The notes under the pieces are model-generated. The model ran no database searches, was not told where the DNA came from, and saw only the letters and a program-made list of their open reading frames with translations. The translations under genes and the position numbers were made by a program. Shown piece after piece: positions 61,965-64,000 of a stretch of 64,000 nucleotides of DNA (positions are counted from its first letter, which is position 1; each line of letters opens with the position of its first letter). The stretch is from positions 112,206-176,205 of the forward strand of contig JARYLU010000002.1 of NCBI GenBank assembly GCA_029907475.1, in the 5' to 3' direction. Source of the stretch: Bacillota bacterium (GTDB taxonomy: Bacteria; Bacillota; DSM-12270; Thermacetogeniales; Thermacetogeniaceae).

Positions 61965-62220
61965 ACTTTTTGGCCCAGGGTTCCCTTGCCTGAGGCAAGG
62001 GATAAAAGGGAATCAGGTGAAAATCCTGGACGGTCCGGCCACTGTAAGTGAGGAAGCTTCCTGCAAAAAAGCCACTGTCCGGCACTCGATGACGAGTGAT
62101 TGCACATGGGCTGGATTCAGCTTAAAAAGCCGATGTTTGGCCCAGGTTGTAAATAAGAATTGAGTGCTGGATGGGAAGGCAGCAGATAAGCAATGATCCA
62201 CAAGTCAGGAGACCCAATAT
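61965..62220 (+). ncRNA. Cobalamin riboswitch 3 (no downstream gene)
   Basis: Core AAGGGAATCAGGTGAAAATCCTGGACGGTCCGGCCACTGTAAGTG (in pieces from 62006), GCCACTGTCCGGCACTCGATG...GAGTGCTGG, GGGAAGGCAG and AGTCAGGAGACC, with a short P1 TTGG/CCAA (61970/62214). A possible terminator follows, CAGCACAAT (62222) with ATTGGTGCTG (62282) then TTATTTTT. No plus-strand gene is found in the next 1.6 kb. It is either left over from a lost gene or controls a small RNA. Confidence 0.9.
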
Positions 62221-62309
62221 TCAGCACAATGGAAAAGTATGCTTCTCCCATGTTTTTGGACTGTTCTCGGACTTCTGCCTGATTGGTGCTGGGGAATTAT
62301 TTTTCAAGC

Positions 62310-62475
62310 AGGATTTTCCGCTTGAGGTAGAATAAGTTAAGAGCGAAAAAACGACCGAAGTCGTCTGGCATTGAAAAAGAAATTTTCTGGGGGATAAAAA
62401 GGGATTTTTTTGCAAAAAAGCCACGAAGGCTGTTACCTTGCTCCCTGAAGAGGAGCCGTCTTCGTGGCTTTTTAC
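62310..62475 (+). promoter_or_regulatory. Leader element 7: sigma-H-like promoter plus CCACGAAGGC hairpin, no gene after it
   Basis: AGGATTTT (62310-62317), 10 nt, TAGAAT (62328-62333); hairpin AAAAAGCCACGAAG (62415-62428) / CTTCGTGGCTTTTT (62460-62473). The palindrome can end transcription on both strands and also lies right behind the minus-strand Uma2 gene. With promoter and terminator only ~140 nt apart it could encode a small RNA. Confidence 0.5.
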
Positions 62476-62480
62476 TTACC

Positions 62481-63032
62481 TTATGCAAATACCTCCTTGC
62501 CCTTGATGGTAAGGCCGGGCAAGAGATGAGGTTGCCAGCTATCCTCTTCGCCGTAAACTCCGGTTTTTACGTAATCATTGTCCTTCCACAGGTATACCGT
62601 CACTTTTCGGGCATCGGGGTCCACAATCCAGTATTCGTTGACGGCATGGCGGGCGTACAGCTTTTTCTTCAGGTCAAGGTCTCTTTCGGCAGTAGAAGGC
62701 GATAAAATCTCGATGATCAGGTCGGGTGCCCCTTGAATGTTGTATTCCCCCACAATCGAAAGGTTCTCGCGGCTCACGAAGAGCACATCCGGCTGCACCA
62801 CATCGTGGCGGCTGAAAATTACATCAAATGGCGCCTCGTAAACTTCTCCCAGGCCGTGGGCTTTGGCGAATGACCATAAAATGGTAGCCAGATTTAAACT
62901 TATCTTCTGATGCGCCCGCTTGGGGGAAGGAGTCATGAAAAGATCGCCTCCGATAATTTCATACCGCCTGTCTTCAGGTAAAAGCAGATAATCTTCGTAG
63001 GTAAACTTGAGGTGCTCAGGAATGGAAGACAT
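62481..63032 (-). CDS. Uma2-family restriction-endonuclease-fold protein (DUF820)
   Basis: 183 residues from ATG 63032 (GGAGGTGATTTA upstream); the frame extends 15 codons further but without a site. Uma2 (PD-(D/E)XK fold) signatures are YEIIGGDLFMTPSP near the N-terminus, QPDVLFVSREN, PDLIIEILSPSTAERDLDLKKKLYA (catalytic D, E, K) and VNEYWIVDP. The family is widespread in cyanobacteria and Clostridia, often in many copies and near mobile elements; no cellular function is established. Convergent to the corrinoid region and not evidently part of it. Confidence 0.92.
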   Translation of the reverse strand: MSSIPEHLKFTYEDYLLLPEDRRYEIIGGDLFMTPSPKRAHQKISLNLATILWSFAKAHGLGEVYEAPFDVIFSRHDVVQPDVLFVSRENLSIVGEYNIQGAPDLIIEILSPSTAERDLDLKKKLYARHAVNEYWIVDPDARKVTVYLWKDNDYVKTGVYGEEDSWQPHLLPGLTIKGKEVFA

Positions 63033-63682
63033 TAAATCACCTCCGGGGCGAATATTTTTAAAAGTAAGGAATGGCAACGAATTGGTCCTCTCAGCAGGTA
63101 GCCGGCCAGAGGCGTCTCATTATACCCGCACATCCTGGGCACCTGCCCTTTTACATTCCGTGTCGTTTCTATCTTCAGTTTACACCAGGCGGGTGGTGGC
63201 CGGCAAGGATTCGCAAATAAAGTGGGGCCGCCGTAAAAATATGGCATAGCCACACTACCATGCGGTATGCCGCGAACCGCTACGATGTTCACTAAGAGAC
63301 AAGAAGGTTCAGGGAGAAGCTTTATGATTATATTACCCATTTTTCCGCACTAAGCCAAGGCCAATTTGGCACTTAAAGTCGATAAGCAGAAATGTTCCTG
63401 AGCAGAAAGGATGAAGCCCTTGCTTTTACTGGCGAAAACAACTAGGAGTTGCATGCCTGTCACCGTCTACGCTGCAGGGAGATGGAAATCGTGACGGAAA
63501 ACATTGATACCTGCAGTCGTGCTCCTGTGAAGCAACAAGGCGCGTGGGAGTCATATTATGGTTTCGATACATTGGCCACCCTCTGGAAGAGCCGGGGATG
63601 ATTTGAAGTTTGCCGCGCAAGGCCAGGTGCTATAGCCGGGGCGAGCGTCTTTTCAATGCGGCCTGGGAGCGGAGGTGAATTA
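63033..63682. other. Intergenic stretch without recognisable gene
   Basis: About 650 bases between the Uma2 start and the IS-interrupted start. Short frames on both strands show no plausible products; no riboswitch, tRNA or repeat was recognised. It may be decayed accessory DNA. Confidence 0.5.
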
Positions 63683-63751
63683 ATGGACGATTTTCTTCTT
63701 CTCACCACTGTTGATAATACACGAGAGCTCAGGGTGTTGATCCACAATTAA
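63683..63751 (+). pseudogene. 5' stub of a gene cut by the IS21-type element
   Basis: GCGGAGGTGA at a good distance precedes ATG 63683, and the frame reads MDDFLLLTTVDNTRELRVL before entering the left end of the IS element and stopping at TAA 63749. The strong ribosome-binding site suggests a real gene start interrupted by insertion at about 63735. The product is not recognised. Confidence 0.45.
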
Positions 63752-64000
63752 AATTGATCCCCGATTAACATCGAAAACTGATCCCCCCGGATTTCCAGTT
63801 ATAATTTATACTATCCCTGAAGGACCATGCTTCAGGGAGGAAAATGGGGGATGATCAAAGTGGATCAATGGACAACCATCAGAACGCTTTACAGCGAGGG
63901 GTACGGCAAAAAGAGAATCGCCAAAATGCTTAAGGTATCTGTAAACACTGTGCGACGCGCCCTGAAAGATGATACTCCACCCAGCTACCGGCGCACGAAA
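63735..64000 (+). mobile_element. IS21-family insertion sequence, left end (continues past window)
   Basis: TGTTGATCC at 63735 starts a block with repeated TTGATCC/CTGATCCCC units (63752-63790), as in the multiple terminal repeats of IS21-type elements, followed by an istA-like transposase gene. The right end is outside the window. Confidence 0.75.
63851..64000 (+). CDS. istA: IS21-family transposase IstA, N-terminal part
   Basis: The first 50 residues of an IstA-type transposase: MIKVDQWTTIRTLYSEGYG followed by the helix-turn-helix KKRIAKMLKVSVNTVRRAL, then DDTPPSYRRTK. AGGGAGG precedes the start ATG 63851 by about ten bases. The catalytic DDE domain lies beyond the window end. Confidence 0.85.
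   Translation, partial: MIKVDQWTTIRTLYSEGYGKKRIAKMLKVSVNTVRRALKDDTPPSYRRTK

Noticed and set aside
62297..62424. Minus-strand frame with FALNLFYLKRKILLEK after the orphan riboswitch
   Set aside because: No ribosome-binding site and it overlaps the leader-type promoter boxes and T-rich sequence; considered chance.

Overview
The window looks like part of the chromosome of an anaerobic, endospore-forming member of the Clostridia (Peptococcaceae / Thermoanaerobacterales type, possibly a syntroph, sulfate reducer or acetogen). The evidence is two alpha/beta small acid-soluble spore proteins next to the germination protease GPR, many TTG/GTG starts, CooT (a nickel protein linked to CO dehydrogenase), and unusually heavy investment in cobalt, nickel and corrinoid uptake. 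The first ~10 kb and the last ~1.8 kb are visibly more AT-rich than the middle. No tRNA, rRNA or CRISPR array was seen.

Layout. (1) 1-7.6 kb is ordinary core genome: Asp23, FakA/YloV-like, recG (with an apparently disturbed 5' end), two SASPs, gpr, family-4 uracil-DNA glycosylase and a LysR regulator. (2) 7.8-9.4 kb holds a cobalt/nickel ECF core without its ATPase and T component: cbiM, a PDGLE/CbiN-like gene, DUF3842 and cooT. (3) 9.6-13 kb holds a small hypothetical gene, a diguanylate cyclase and a vapBC module flanked by a second copy of the cyclase 3' end. (4) 13.2-19.4 kb encodes a BtuF/FepB-like binding protein, a secreted copper-amine-oxidase-N (CuAO-N) protein, a BtuC-like permease and a CuAO-N/BtuF fusion. 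(5) 19.4-25.8 kb is a methyltransferase plus a NikABC(DE)-type transporter. (6) 26.3-40 kb contains another BtuF, then an apparent 12 kb unit: BtuD-like ATPase, fused ChlI-ChlD, a ChlI with a histidine-rich tail, a CobN homologue, and two ABC-2 exporters flanking CobN. (7) 40.4-47.2 kb is a cobalamin-riboswitch operon: a tandem nitrilase-fold protein, BtuF, BtuC, BtuD with an extra domain, and CbiZ. (8) 47.3-52.8 kb holds a flavin reductase (minus strand), a second CobN homologue and a radical SAM/SPASM protein. (9) 52.9-61.9 kb is a second cobalamin-riboswitch operon encoding surface proteins built from the two domain types of animal intrinsic factor/transcobalamin (alpha/alpha toroid and DUF4430), followed by an ECF transporter (T, fused A-A', S). 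(10) A third cobalamin riboswitch has no gene after it. Then come a Uma2 nuclease on the minus strand and the left end of an IS21-type element.

How it fits together. The window reads as a corrinoid/metallo-tetrapyrrole capture, import and remodelling island. Two riboswitch operons cover capture at the S-layer, ECF or BtuFCD import, and side-chain removal (CbiZ and perhaps the nitrilase-like protein). Two CobN homologues and two ChlI-type AAA+ proteins sit among transporters, with no corrin-ring synthesis genes nearby. This recalls the CobN-like HmuS of Bacteroidota haem operons and suggests metal exchange or removal on imported tetrapyrroles rather than de novo B12 synthesis.

A recurrent leader element may be a new regulatory theme. 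It consists of a sigma-H-like promoter sequence (AGGAWTTT, 10-11 nt, NNGAAT) followed by a terminator hairpin whose left arm carries CCACGAAGGT. It lies upstream of cbiM, of three BtuF/BtuD genes and of the first riboswitch, and also occurs after the orphan riboswitch.
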